Shown: positions 33,201-45,647 of the stretch, piece after piece
Position numbering within the stretch: the first letter of the stretch is position 1
Layout: the number at the start of each line of letters is the position of its first letter
NCBI GenBank assembly: GCA_015227615.1
Contig: JAALGZ010000017.1
Coordinates: 372,001 to 436,000, forward strand
DNA from: Labyrinthula sp. Ha
Taxonomy: Eukaryota; Sar; Bigyra; Labyrinthulida; Labyrinthulaceae
Length of the DNA stretch: 64,000 nt
Direction: 5' to 3'
The notes under the pieces: model-generated
Databases searched by the model: none
The model's input: the letters and a program-made list of their open reading frames with translations, nothing else
What the model was told of the DNA's origin: nothing
Position numbers and translations under genes: made by a program

Positions 33201-36200
33201 CCGAAGATCATCCCTGGAAGCTTCCAGGTAGCTTGACAGGAATCTAAGGTTCCAATAGCACTGAATCCTTTCTTATGACAAGAAATATTTTATTTTCCCC
33301 GAGGTTTTAATAAAATATAATATATAATACGTGCTTACAGAAATAGATGGTAGAGAACAAGAAAAGCTTAAAGAATTAGAGAAGTTGTGTCAACTGAATG
33401 TAGTGATATTTTACCTCCGAATTCTCTCATTCATGTTGCTGGTAGGGGTGTTATTTGAATTATTGATAATTTACCAATAAAAGATTTCCCAATATTTTTC
33501 TTATTGATCGATTCTGTTAATTCCCAAATTAGTATGGTTTATTATTAATTATCATTGATAACCAATAATGAATCGGGCCATATGGCCTTTGGCTAAGCGG
33601 TCAAGAAAAGCTATATTTCATGCTTCCACCGTATGGAATTCTCCTGAAAATGGAGCATATAACTAAAGTTTCTTAGCGGTGGATCCTTATTTTACTGTAA
33701 CAACCTTTTTTTCCAAATCCGTCCTGAGGTAGTACTAAAGCATGAGCCTTACTGTTATATCGCAGCATAATGTTTCGCTAAGAAACCCGATATATCACCC
33801 TGTTGCATTCTATTGCTGGTTATTCCGGACTATATACTTTATTTATACGTATTTTCGTGAGCATCATATATAAAAAATATGTTGTTGCACCGTTCGGTTC
33901 CAGGGCTAGGTGGACCTATCTATTGTTGATTATCATTTGATAACCAAAATGAAAATTATTTTATTGATAATCAATCAAAATGCAGATTCTTTTTTTGATA
34001 ATCAGAATCAAAATGATTATCAAATGATTATTGACAATTTTTATCAAATAATACCCCTAGTTGCTGGTTTGGAACAAGTTGTGGATGAGATAAGTGAAGA
34101 TTCGCCCGAAAATATTTACATAAAATGTTCCAAAAAGCATCATGCCAGCATATCAATGATAACGGTGTAGTGTATAAGAAATATCAACTAGCATTATGAA
34201 AAAATGTTTAGAAGAGGATCTCTTCACGTAGCTTTGCAAAATTATTCTTGAAGGGTACGATTTTTCTCGGGCCATGCATTCGCAATGTATTGTTGATTAT
34301 AGCGCGGTTATTGTAAACTATTTTAAAACTATAGAAATAAGATTCTCGTGGAAAGGAGAGGCGTATTAGTAACTTACAGAAATAAAGGGTATATCAAGAA
34401 ATAATATTGCGATTATTACAAGTTTGGAAGGCGGATTAGACAGCTATAATTTTGTGATAGATAATATATTAAACCTCTGTGCAGGGACTGCTCACCTCTA
34501 ACCCTACTATGTACTCAAATTAGATTGTACTATGCATAGACCTCTTGGTCATGTTTCGCATAGAGATTCTCCTAACAGAAATTGTTTCATTTGGTGAAAT
34601 AATCATTAAGAGATAGTGCGCTTCGTGCAAACATGTGCACTTCTATATGTTATATGTTGTTCTTTTCCTTTTCTTTTTGTACTTAACTATCCTCTGACTT
34701 CATTTTTTTTTGTTATATTACGATTAACTATTATCCCTGCCATGAAAAGTGTCTAGTTTTTATATCACAATATAGGAAGATTGCATCAGGTTCATTGTTC
34801 AAAATTTTCGGGATTTCCTTGAATTAGAGCAAATTTTTTCTCTAGCAGCCCTTTAATGTAACGATGTCGAAATAAATTAAATTACACGTAGGCACATAGA
34901 TAGGTAAAAACTCTAGGAGGATATATATATTTGTTTGTTTAATAATGAATATCAGCTAAACTTCTTGCCGTCTTAGTTCTTACAGCTGAAAAGTTATATA
35001 AAAATTTTATGTTTTCCCTCACAGTTGGTAGCTTGTATCGCTCTCTGGTTATTTGAAAATATTTCCTATAGCAATTTCAATAAAATTAATGTGGTAGAGC
35101 TGCAGGTATAACATCCTTCAAATTATAGTTAAAGAGGTTTTACAAAGTCAGCATCAATTTTTGTCTATTTTATTATGACTAATAAGTATTATATTTAATT
35201 GTAGGAATTAAAATACATGATAGTAATGAAATTTAGAAGAGGGTATCTTTCATATATGACTCAATCAACGGCATAACATGGGAGAAAATAGTCAATAAGT
35301 GTGTTATTACAGGTGAGTGATCGAATGAACAGTGCGATATCTGAATTATCTCTGTATAACAAGACATTTGATCCACATAGACTTGCATCCAGGGGGTCTA
35401 ACACTTAATTATTCGGTGAAACTTGCTTACACTATGGAAGGTGGTAACCTCATTTGTTGAAAGCCTTCAGACACAAAGTTACTCGGCATTTGACTAGATT
35501 CCACCGAGTATAAGGACCTAAGACAAGATTAAAACAAGAAAAAATATTAACAATAAGCTTAGACCATCATCTTTGAAATGAACAAAAGGTCGCAGTTAGT
35601 GCAGATAAAATTCAAATTGTAGACACAGAAGTTAATATAATAATACATTTATTTTTGATATTTATAGGCCGCGAATACTATTTATAGAACATTATGTAGA
35701 GACTATTTGGATACATCTTTAACTGATATATCAATTGACATAGAACATGGACTATGTAGTGAACTTCCGCCAACAACTCTACCAACTCATAAAAATATCC
35801 TAGATCAATGCGCAGCTCCCTGGCTTAGAAGGCAAAAACCAGTATGATGTCTTAATATAGCTCTCGGAGTATTTGGGTCAGATGAGCACTCGCCGGTTAT
35901 CCAGAATTTAAAGATATAAACTGGATAAGTATGGTTCACGACATTATCATCTTGATATACAGCAGAAGGCTCAGAAAGGACTCAACTCAAGCTCCATCAA
36001 CATCAGATAACCCATGCGAATCTTCGCCGGCTCCATGTTCTGCAGTAAAACTATCGTGAGATACCGATCTCCATTTCTGTTTACTTTATAATTCAATTTT
36101 AAATTCAAAATTTAGGAAATTGGGTAAGAGGAGACAGAAACCGTGAGATACACTATGGTGTTAAACCGAAATAGGGAGACGATAATCGGATATCACAGAA

Positions 36201-39072
36201 TGATAATTTGATTCTAGAGAACTATAATTTTATACAAGAAAAGTAAATCAAGAAAGATATAATTGCGGGAAATCTTCCAAACCATTGCAGTCACTCCGTA
36301 GACTAGAGTGAGTCTCCATTCATTATATCACTTTATCTATCAGTACGGACACACTACAATTAATATATGAAGTAAGCTTAGCACACTGGTATTTAAATCT
36401 ATACTTAACAAACACGCTATAGTAAAGTCATGCAAAAGATGTTAAACCTTAATATCTATATTAAAGGGCACTACAGCTGATTTCTGCTTTTCTTGGTTGA
36501 TGCTTAGCTACGTTTTCAACACCAATAAGACATTCCCGTCATATTTGGAATTCCTTATACATTCAGTTTTTTAATCATGCATTCTTAAAGTGCAAGTATA
36601 AAGTGTTGAGTGCCAATCATTTCTTGATTTGCTTTTTTCTATTTATTGCACTCAATAGATAGAGTCTTACAGCGTTTCAATATCAACCTAATATGATGTT
36701 TTAGTATAACACCTTGTTCTGGCATGTAGTCAAGTCGTGGACAAGAAAAAGTCGAATACCTCACCGGGATGTTTTTATAGTCTCGTTCTAGGTTATAAGA
36801 GCCAACCAACATTATGGAATATTGCATGTAGGATTTTTTTGTACCACGTGTTAGTATCTTCATGCTATCTACTATTGCAATATTCTATGTTTCTTCTTAA
36901 GAACTTGTACTGTTGCATGAATTCCTGTTTATAAACTGTTCAAAATTCTTAAACATCCGTTCTGGAGTGAGTTTGGTAATTATGGGTTTAATTCAAACTG
37001 GATTTCTTCTAATCATTGAATCAACGTAATTCGTAAGAAAGAGTTTTATAACCTTGAATAAATTCTGTTCTTGGTATTATACGAACACCAATCCTTATGC
37101 CGTTATTTTATACATTTCTTAGCGGTACTTCTTTTCATTCATTTTAAGTTTAATAATATCATATAAGAGACTAGCTGTGTTTTTAATACCTGTTGACCTT
37201 AACTACTTGTACCTCCAACTCTTCCATTCCCTCTGCCCGAATTAATTTTCCAAGTTTCTTGTACAGCTTCAATAATTCCTGGCCATTAAGACCTCATTCT
37301 CAATGTTTGGTACATTACGTTCTCACTCCACTCCACCAGCTCCAACTTTAATCCTTTTTACATTGGATCTTTTACTTGTTTTACTTAGTTTGATACTGAC
37401 TATCAAATAATGATTGATTTGGCTAAGTAAAGAAGTACTACCAGAATTAACTAGCTAAATTGCTTAATATATCTTTTCGTGGAGTAAAGTACTTTGATCT
37501 TGTTGTAATCATTTCATGAATTTAGTTAAGATTGCCGTACATTACTTTAGCTGCTTATATATATGTACGGATTCTCTTTAAAATTTCCATTTTTACTTTG
37601 GCTTATTTATTGCTTTAAAGATACTAACTTTCTATCTATAAGAAACTCTAAATTTCTTACCTTCGATGGATTCAAAACATCGAATTTTCTACTTATATAG
37701 TTTTTTCTCACTTATTGCTTGAATTATCTTTGAGTAACAAGACAATTTATATACTAGTCACTCCTGCAGCAGTCAAACTCCATATTGCTTTTCCAACACT
37801 AGTTTGCTATCACGCAGGAGTACCCTATGCCTTAATCCCTTTAATACAACAATGAATTAACCACTGCTTGTGTCATAACACCTGTTTCACATATATGCTG
37901 AAATGATTTTCATTATCTTGCAACTGTTTAGTTTAGGACACTTACAATTAACTTTAACGGAAATCAACATGTTAATGCAGCATAATACAAGTTGGTAACT
38001 GAACCCTAGGTACTCTGGTTTCTAAGAGGTCTATTTGGAGAATAATGGAGCAAGGATATAGTTTACATAATTATTAACCTGTTGAGTAAAATACACTAGT
38101 AATAATTATCTAGAGAGCAATGTCAATAGAAAATCTATTCATTAGTATCTGATAACACATGATAACGTAATTACAAAAACTACCATATCTCTTTAGTAGC
38201 GCTAATGATGCTGATAAAACCTTCAAATGTGAGTTTGGATAAAAAATCAACTAAAGCATTGTGTAAAGCATATCCTCAAGAAAATATATAATTGTTGCAT
38301 TATTTAACGTGCAGGTACTGGAATCAACCAACATATTTTTTTTCAATTTTCAGGAACGAATAAATATGCCTAGGAATGAATATACTTTATGTGCTAGAGT
38401 TCATTTCAGAGAAATTTTTCTTCAGTAAGAAAAGATATGATCTATGAAAAATTTAACAGTATAACAGCATGATGTATCTTTTTTATAAATAAAGATTATG
38501 AAACTTATCAAATGTTAATAAACGACATCATAGTCAGAAATCTATAACCAGCTTCCTTAAAGAAAGTTTTTTTTGGCATATAAGAATCTTGCAACCTATG
38601 TACCGTGGCGTATAGAATAGATGGTATGCCTCACTCATAGAAATCTCCCTTAGAATATATTTAAATAGCTCTTAATTCGCTTCCAATTGAGGCCTTCTCG
38701 TAATAAGCAATTCTTGAAGATTGAATGTAGGTAAATTCGCTTATAGAAATGTCCTTTCTGTTTGTTGCTTGTTAACCTTGTGATTAAATATACTGGATAA
38801 CACCTGATAAAGAATCTATAGTGATACGCTATTGTTCTTGTTTAATATAGTAGTTTCCAATTTAACTATATTCTTTAAGTTTGGGTATTTTAACAGTACC
38901 AATACCCATTGTTTACCTAAATAAATAACTCACACAATCTCTCAGTGCAACACGGAACTAATAATAATACCATTTCAGGGTTATAAATCGGACACCACTT
39001 CCGCTTCTAGGAGAACAAACTACAAGAAGCTAAGGCAAAACATTTTCATAATTTAATGTCGCAAATCTACTT
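30224..39072. other. AT-rich intergenic region, no supportable gene
   Basis: The first few hundred bases left of this region's genes must hold the promoter of the giant gene, but I see no clear motif. All long frames are closed by frequent stops. Between about 32270 and 34170 plus-strand frames read protein-like for stretches of 30-60 codons between stops, which may be decayed coding sequence of unknown origin. A cluster of short palindromes lies at 33927-34022. Confidence 0.6.
33927..34022. repeat. Cluster of TGATWATCA palindromes
   Basis: Four perfect copies of the 9-bp near-palindrome TGATAATCA/TGATTATCA begin at 33927, 33965, 33996 and 34014, with a half-match following at 34026. A related inverted motif (TTATCATTGATAA) lies near 33550. 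The cluster could be a protein-binding array or a by-product of AT-rich low-complexity sequence. Confidence 0.4.
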
Positions 39073-39789
39073 TTACTTTGTTTTTTTTCTCTCTATTATT
39101 TTCTTTGTAAAAAAAGAAACAAGAACGAAAAAAAAGAAAAAAGAAATTCCTAAGATTTCAAATGAAATTTTTGATTCTTCACTTCCAAGAAAAACCTCAG
39201 AATCAAACTCATTTATTCCAACAGTATCTTCACCCCTGAGATTCTCTTCAATTATAGATACTGACTTTATATACGAAAGCTGTGGAAACTCCTTCATTAA
39301 ATACTCATTTCCTTTAGATTGAATAAGATTTTGATTTGGTCGCTCTCCATAGCCAGAGAATAACTTTAAAACAACATCAAATCCTTCTATAACTTCTCCT
39401 ATAGGAGAAAATCCCCCTGAATCTAACCCCTTATTATCTTTTAGGTTGATAAAGAGTTGAGTCGTTCTTGTATCTTTTCCAGAAGTTGCAAAAGAAATTC
39501 TTCCCTTCGTATTTGATGACAAAACTGGATCATCAACTATTTTCTTGTTTCTCCACTTTGCAGATATATCTGGATCTCCACTTATACCAAACTGAGCGAC
39601 AAAAGACTGAATCACACGAAAAAAACGCACTTCGGTGAAGAAATCTTCCCTAACTAGCTCTAGAAATCTCTTGCATCCAATTGGCGCCCAGGAAGGATAT
39701 ATTGAAAGCTTAAATATTTCAGTTTTCCCATTATCACATTCCACTTTGTTCAGGCAGATTTCAAATTGCACTGTTGCTTTTTCTTTCAT
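39073..39789 (-). CDS. Divergent cyclophilin-type peptidyl-prolyl isomerase with C-terminal membrane anchor
   Basis: A 238-residue protein; the first ATG is at 39789 and I find no signal peptide. Residues about 5-165 form a cyclophilin domain: the R-x-I-x-x-F-x-x-Q strand (FFRVIQSFVAQFG) and the T-T-Q-L-F-I-N-L strand keep catalytic-site Arg, Phe, Gln and Phe positions, and G-G-F-S-P-I-G-E-V matches the family. The Trp of the cyclosporin-binding pocket in cyclophilin A is not present at the expected place. A roughly 50-residue acidic linker leads to a hydrophobic span (SFFFFFVLVSFF) and a basic end, KKIIERKKTK. This suggests a tail-anchored membrane protein with the isomerase domain facing the cytosol; the final KKTK also fits a KKXX dilysine pattern. 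It stands alone in AT-rich DNA. Identification as a cyclophilin is firm, location is inferred. Confidence 0.88.
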   Translation of the reverse strand: MKEKATVQFEICLNKVECDNGKTEIFKLSIYPSWAPIGCKRFLELVREDFFTEVRFFRVIQSFVAQFGISGDPDISAKWRNKKIVDDPVLSSNTKGRISFATSGKDTRTTQLFINLKDNKGLDSGGFSPIGEVIEGFDVVLKLFSGYGERPNQNLIQSKGNEYLMKEFPQLSYIKSVSIIEENLRGEDTVGINEFDSEVFLGSEESKISFEILGISFFFFFVLVSFFTKKIIERKKTK

Positions 39790-42700
39790 CAATTATTGTC
39801 ACGCATGGTAATACAATATCGAGTTTTAGCAGTTCAATTGGAAAAGCCGATGAATAGTGATGCCGTTTGATATATTATGATATATCAAAAGAGTTTTGAG
39901 GACTTTGATTTTACTTTGAATGAGCTTGAGTTCTTTGCTAGGCAGCTTGGGTAATTTTCTATAATAGTATGAGCTTCATATGAGTTTTTAGCCATGTTAT
40001 CCGCTTTTTTATTATTTTGATACTTTCAGTTTTTTTTTATACTTTCCACCAACCCCAATTTCAAGTATAACATGCCAGTACTGTGACAGCTACCCTACCC
40101 CATGGGAATCGAATGTATAATCAATTCTTACTCTGTCGTATTGCCGGAAGCTGTGCTAGGAGAATTACATGAAATATAGTAACCCAGTTACTATTGTTAC
40201 CATTATAAACTGATCCCGTCAAGTTCGGAGAACCCTCCTACAAGGACAAGACAAAATACCGAGCATATCTAAGCAAGTACTAGGATTTAGGTGACCCAGC
40301 TAACATATTTAACAATATCTTTCTTTTTTGAGTACATTTGTTTAACATTTTATTGAATATGAAAATATTAAGAACAATAAACAATGTTGCTTTAGCAACA
40401 GCGAAACGGATGATGACTGCAGAAAGTAAAATGCCTCTAACTCGACTCTAAATTCGTTGTATTTAAAGTTATATAAATTTTTGGAATTTTTTTTAATATC
40501 TCTCTAGTTATGTAAGATGACAGTGGATTTGGAAAGAGTAAAGTCATATAGAACACTGAATACCACAAGAATATAGCTCATTCATTTTATATCGACCAGA
40601 AAACAATGAAGAAAAATGTTATACCACCTCTGTAAACTGTCAAGGTTATCTATTATGTTCAAGTTAAGCCTAGTAGTAAACAATAGCACTTTATTGTCTT
40701 TGTTATTTCGGGGTATTAAAAACCTTATCAACAATTTTTTCAAAAATGTAGTATAATGACCATATAATCAACAATACCTTTTTAACAATTCTATAAAACT
40801 CAAAAAATGTTTTAAACTGAGACTATCACTTACTCACATAAAAATTTAGAGGATTAAAACAATATAAAGCATAAAAAAACCACGATTACTTAAAATAACG
40901 CATATAGTATTTGTTAGTTTTTGTCACGAAATCTTCCTCAGATATGATATTATCACCCAAAATGGGTTTTACATTAAAAAAAGCTTTCCAACCATGTGCT
41001 TAATCAAAGTGTTCAATAAGGATGAGTACTTTAAACCCTAAAAAAGCTAATTTTAAGGGTTCTTTTCACTAAGTTTGCAGATCTCTAAAAAAAACATGTA
41101 TTCAAACGTAATATCAAGAAGAACAACTCTATAGATGATCTGATTCCTCTCAAACCCTAGAAATTACCCATGTCTAGCTTCTCAAACCATTTCTCAGGAT
41201 TTTTCCTTTCTGGTTAATTGTAAATGAGTTAAACTTCACTCAGAAAAGTCAAATGTTGAAAATCTACACATCTGAAAATACGAAATCACTCAGTTTTGCT
41301 ATAATCAACTAAATTTTTGTACTAGGAAGCCACCAACAACTAAAAAACACAACCTGTAATCTTTAGCTCTGTTTTCTAGAAACATTTTCATATTTTTTTA
41401 AAGAATAGTCGATATTGGGGTAAAATGCTGTTTTTTCTAAACTTCAATCCGTGTAATTCCTCAAGATATACTCGTCTAGAGCCCCAACAAATCTCACCAA
41501 TCAAAAGAACGGGTGAGTTTAAGTCTATAAGCAACTTTTTTTGAGAATTGGAATATTCTACATAGACTTCCTAACAATGTATCCTAGTTCAAAGATCTCA
41601 GAAACTCTGAAAAAGGATACCCTTAAATGTCAAATATTCCTGGATGGGTGGTACCAAGTAACAAAACATCTTGAAAAAGGGTAGTGACCCAGAAATATTG
41701 ATAATTTAGAGCTTAGTCAAATTTGTTTTGAAAAAACTACAAAAAGTTCCCTATTAACCTCAGCAATAATTATTTGACTTAAACTAACTTTACTCCAAAC
41801 TCAACTGCAAAATAACAAAAATTTTACTTCTAATATATCAAATATCACTAAGTTTGACTTTAACCATAACTATGACCAAATTTCAGTAACTTAGAGAATA
41901 AAAAAATAAACTTTGAAGTTTTTATTGGTTTTAATTTTACAAATCTATATGATATTACTGCAAATTCCTATATATAAAAAAACATGTTTTTCTAACTTTT
42001 GCATGTGATAAATGCTAAAGAACATATATAAATTAACAAGGAGAAGACCAGTACAAATCAAAGAAGACATAAGTCTTTATTTTATGAAGAAAGTCGTATT
42101 GTGGTCGTTTCTCTGGCGTATATATGGCAAAAAAGAGGTATTTTTCGTTTTGCAAAGTTAAACAACTTGATCTTTTTTGCAAAATTGCTTGGTATAACTT
42201 TCAAAAGAAACAAAATTCAGTTTAATTTGGTGTTTGTATGTTCTAACTCTAAGCCTTACTTATTTTAAAATTCACCTACTTTTTAATATCTCCATATTTC
42301 CCTTATTATCAGATAAACTCAATATAAGATTACCATAAACCGTATATAACCAACAGCAATCAAGAAATAATCAACATGGATAAATAGAAACTTACAAACT
42401 GAAAAAGAAAATATTGGAAAGCAACACTTCCTTGAGGTGTTTAGATATGTCCAATGGTGCTGCAGTTAATGATGCTGAGCGAAAACTTTATTTTCTAACG
42501 CAAAATATTAGCATTTAGAGTTTAGTGCACAATAATTAGAAGTCAGGAGGGGTATTTTCCCACATGGCTTTCCCCGCGTACATTTGATCTTAGAATATTG
42601 AGCTAATAGGCTCAAGTACTCTAGTTGAATAATTTTGTTTCAAAACTTGCTGCGAATCAGGTAAAATTTTCTAAAGATTCTAGTGGTTTTTATGTCAAGG

Positions 42701-45647
42701 GCTGAAAAATACCTATTAATATAGCAGAGTTACTTCAAATTTAGATCTTTAATGATCAGTTTGAAGTAAAATTAGGTTATAAAGAAAACTAAAAAGCACG
42801 AAGCAAGCGTTAAACTTCCTACAGGAAGGTTCTTGTTGAACAATATCCGGTTTACGTGTCTGATTTTCGTCACTATTAAGGAACAAGGGCCAATTTTTTC
42901 CGGCAATGACAGTGAAAAACATAATTTGGGCAATGATAGTGTATTCCAATGGGCTTAACTAGTTTCTTTCTTTCCTTAAACGCGTAAATGTTGAGACTCA
43001 AAATAATTATAACTTGAAAACCTAAGCAAGATTTGGTAAATGGGCCTTGGGCCACATGGCCCAGGTATCTTTTAGGGAATTTCGATAAATCAAATAAAAC
43101 TCAAATACCATTAGAGGAATATCAAAACGCCAAAGAAAATAAAACTCAAACATTTTGATAGTATGATTTGAGTAATAATTCTTTCCCTTAAACGGCCCCC
43201 TAGTAACAGATCTTGTTCAAGCAAAAGGCCTCTTTCTCCTAAGTAATTAATTCAAAAGAAATATTAACTAATATTTAGAAATAACTATATATTCCTAGTT
43301 CAAAATTTTATTTAAAAGTCTGCTTTAACTCAGCGGATAACTATTTTCCATGCTTATCAAGGACACTTTTAATGCTTAATTTTTCTGAAACTTATGTTTT
43401 GGTTTATTTTATCCACATTTTGTATATTAATGAATCAGCAGCATTAGTTGCAAATAAAGTACATACGTAGTGTCTTAATACTATAATTTTGATATTTTGT
43501 TGAATAATCAGTGGCAACTGTGGCAAACTTGTTGGGTTGGAAGCATGTGTCTCTTCTCTCAACAGAGGTAGAAAACTAAGATTAGGCTAGAGAAAAATGA
43601 GCTCGTAACTTAAGACAGGGGAGTACCACACTAATATTTTATGTTATGTATGTTTCATTTGACATAACAGGATATTTAATGGGCTTCTATTCGTAAACTA
43701 ATCCCCTGTTTCTAGATAATACAGGAACCTTAAGAACCAGAGTATGTTCTAGCCGCCATCTAAGGTCACTTGGGTTTAAAGCTTATCACATGTTCTTCTT
43801 ACTAGCAGCTCAGTTTCAACTCTAGTTGCACTGCCTTTGGTTAAGTCCATGGTTATTCATTACACTATGATTGCCACAGAGATACTAAAGCGAATAGGAG
43901 TATCTGACCTCTGAGTCATGCATTCCAAATTCTTATTGGCTTAATTTTTAAAGAGCTTAAAACTAAACCTCTCAAACTCAAGAAAAGAGAAAACAAAGGA
44001 AAGAACTGTAGAAAGAGTAACACCTACGGCAGGTCATGTCAAAAAGGGCCATAGACATAGTTTTGATATTTTAGTAAACTTTTTTGACGTGTCGAGATGT
44101 CTCTAGCACGATTTTCTACTACTTCAAAGTATGTTCAGCTAAGGAAATACATTGTACTGGTTTAAGGTGAGAATTTGGACGATTAGAAAATGAATCAAGT
44201 AGTAATTTTACTTAAATCAACGTCTTTGTTTTAGGGCTTCCACAGACATCAAGGTTGCTGTGATACAGCCTTGTCTAATGCCGCAACAAAGACCATTCTA
44301 AGCAACTGTAATTTTAAAACATGGAGTTCAGCTTGTAGATTTGGAATATACGCTGCTTGCAACAAGGTCTCTGGATGACTAATTTCTTCAAAGGCCTGGG
44401 GTAAACTGCGTGTCATTTAAAGGCTATTAAGCCTAAATTTTGTTTTTACTCATTTAAATCGTTAAATTTTCAAATATGCCATTTAAACTCAGATACTTGA
44501 AGTTTTCCTTACCTTCTTGTAGCCATTTATTCATAACTCATGCATACTCTTTAACGTATCTATGTTCAAGACATGGAAATATGTGTTATTCTATCCTCGT
44601 CTTGGCAGTGGACCGAGTTGGGAGAGGTAGCCAAGTCCTGGGAGACATTTTTAAAAACGTACACCAATCCAAACTTCAATGATTTAGTTTGATCAAAAAG
44701 AAAAGTTGATGTAATTCCATAGAATAAGCAGAAAAAGACACTCTAACACCAAGTTCTTAGTTGTTACTGTCTACTTGGCACCTTGAAGCGCGCTTAATTT
44801 CATTTCCAGCCCCCTATATATTTTACCAATTGTGAAATTTTATATTGGGAAATCGATTGGACCAATCTAATTAGCAGGAGAAACTAATACTAGAGTAAGA
44901 AAAACCCACGTACCCCACAAGAAGCATATTCTCAAGAATGAAAAACTATTATGTTTAGTTTTTCATTATCTCTGATATATCAATATAATTCTTTTAAAAA
45001 TATGAAATATGTTTTGTCGATTTCCTTGTTATTACATTCCTATTACCAATAACAAAATAATTGGAACATCTTATTTCAAATGACTGGCTAATTCTTATTG
45101 TGTAATAATACGAATACCTGGGGTAATACAGCATTGATTTATAGGGAGTTCCGAATACAATTAAACTCTTCCAATTTCCCTACAAAATAAGGATACAATG
45201 ATATCATCCTTGCATACACCAAAACCCATTCCTATCAACATAATTCTTCCAGTAAAATCCTAATAACCTAATATATTATCATATAATTTATACTTTATTT
45301 CATCCTAATATCTACTGTAACACTTCCAATACATCAATACTATAGATATCTACCAATCCACCTGGGCCAGGATAAACAGATAGACAGAATATACCAAGTT
45401 CAAAAAACACCCTTTTAAAAAAAATACGGTTTATTTTGCTGAAACCAGTATATAGTCAGTTCAAAATTTACCGGGAATAAAAAGTCTTCGCGCCGGCGTT
45501 AGCCTGAATTAAGCTAAAAAAAGCAAGAATTCGATCGCCCAAAATGCTGTCTAACTGTATCAATTATATATTCGTTTGGTTATTCAAACAAAAAGAAAAA
45601 AGTTGTCGAATAAACAAAAAGGAAGCAAGAGTCATCCCCAATAGAAA
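39790..45647. other. AT-rich intergenic region, nothing recognised
   Basis: No frame long enough to support a gene, no tRNA-like arms and no element ends were found. A small hairpin (TGGGCC-ACAT-GGCCCA, 43048-43063) is the only local structure noticed. The last 100 bases before 45648 contain a TATATA stretch (45565-45570) that could serve the following gene. Confidence 0.55.

Noticed and set aside
33576-33620. GGCCATATGGCC palindrome followed by a tRNA-like A-box sequence (TGGCTAAGCGGTC)
   Set aside because: No B box, cloverleaf or T run follows within the next 100 bases, so neither a tRNA nor a tRNA-derived SINE is supported.
30300-45600. CRISPR-like, rRNA or snRNA features
   Set aside because: No regularly spaced direct repeats and no 5S, U6 or other conserved RNA core sequence were found by reading both strands.
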